NCBI GenBank assembly: GCA_007128345.1
Contig: SKXS01000265.1
Location: forward strand, 1 to 6,413
Origin: Spirochaetia bacterium
Lineage (GTDB): Bacteria > Spirochaetota > Spirochaetia > PWKH01
DNA: 6,413 bases
Reading direction: 5' to 3'
The stretch's first letter is position 1; each line of letters opens with the position of its first letter. Shown here piece after piece: positions 6,223-6,413 of the stretch. The notes below the pieces were generated by a model that was given only the letters and a program-made list of their open reading frames with translations, searched no databases and was not told where the DNA came from. Both the position numbers and the translations under genes were made by a program.

Positions 6223-6244
6223 GACGAGGCGCGTCCCCCTCGTC
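6223..6244. terminator. Short hairpin between convergent stop codons (possible bidirectional terminator, no T-tract)
   Basis: GACGAGG (6223-6229) and CCTCGTC (6238-6244) form a 7-bp GC-rich stem with an 8-base loop. It starts at the first base after the rarA stop and ends 14 bases before the convergent gene's stop. Neither strand has a T-run after the stem, so intrinsic termination would be weak. Position, more than sequence, suggests a terminator role. Confidence 0.35.
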
Positions 6245-6258
6245 ATCACAGATGCAGG

Positions 6259-6413
6259 CTATACTGATCCCACGATCATCTTGACGATGAGGTCATGGTT
6301 CTCGCTGGTAGGTACCGCCTCCCCTATGTACTTGCCCCTTCTGAGCACAACCGCCCGGTCCGCCACCTTGCTCACATGCTCGAGATTATGGGATATGATG
6401 ATAACTGATACAC
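6259..6413 (-). CDS. C-terminal end of a sugar ABC transporter ATP-binding protein (partial, start outside window)
   Basis: The minus-strand frame gives 50 residues to a TAG at 6261-6259. It begins VSVIIISHNLEHVSKVADR and continues AVVLRRGKYIGEAVPTSENH to a short hydrophobic end, IVKMIVGSV. The ISHN-L-E-H-V segment contains the switch (H-loop) histidine of ABC ATPases, and 'VADR-x-VVLRRG' is typical of CUT2 (ribose/xylose/fructose-type) sugar importers. Ending soon after this block, rather than continuing into a second ATPase, is consistent with a single-domain FrcA-like subunit or the end of a two-domain RbsA-like one; the window cannot distinguish them. The gene converges on rarA with 36 bases between stops. 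The subunit would be cytoplasmic and energise sugar uptake. Confidence 0.88.
   Translation of the reverse strand, partial: VSVIIISHNLEHVSKVADRAVVLRRGKYIGEAVPTSENHDLIVKMIVGSV

Overview
This 6.4 kb window is a moderately GC-rich bacterial chromosome segment. It lies between the ends of two sugar ABC-transporter loci. The left edge holds the last codons of what looks like a CUT1-type (MalG-like) carbohydrate permease. The right edge holds the C-terminus of a single-domain sugar ABC ATPase, read on the minus strand. The abundance of sugar ABC transporters, the split chromate-transporter pair and, most tellingly, a RarA ATPase fused to a methyltransferase-like domain suggest a saccharolytic spirochaete. 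I recall that fusion from spirochaetes and cyanobacteria. The taxonomic guess is inference only; no rRNA or other marker gene is present.

Layout. 1-57 (+) is the permease end, followed by a clear intrinsic terminator (68-103). From 3889 down to 196, five minus-strand genes run in one direction and probably form one operon: a GNAT acetyltransferase, a BAX inhibitor-1/YccA-family membrane protein, two short chromate-transporter (CHR) subunits that overlap by 4 bp (ATGA), and an MFS transporter. The gaps in order are 46, 71, -4 and 20 bp. Every one of these genes has a recognisable Shine-Dalgarno sequence at the chosen start. The 71 bp gap before the chromate pair holds a long stem-loop followed by a weak T-rich run, a candidate attenuator or internal terminator.

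A 116 bp divergent region separates the GNAT gene from the large plus-strand gene at 4006-6222. That gene encodes a 738-residue protein: a complete RarA/MgsA-type AAA+ ATPase (about residues 1-430) followed by about 300 residues with a class I SAM-methyltransferase fold signature. It lacks a Shine-Dalgarno sequence. A perfect TATAAT lies five bases upstream of its ATG, so the mRNA is probably leaderless. The gene also carries a perfect 25-bp inverted repeat near its 3' end. It converges on the minus-strand sugar ABC ATPase, with a short hairpin between the two stop codons.

Functionally, the minus-strand operon is a set of small-molecule membrane transport and stress proteins with no regulator of its own in view. 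The RarA fusion would act at stalled replication forks, with an added domain of unknown substrate. I see no mobile element, CRISPR array, tRNA or rRNA. The most interesting signals are the RarA-methyltransferase fusion, its apparently leaderless start, the 25-bp palindrome inside it, and the hairpin in the middle of the transporter operon.
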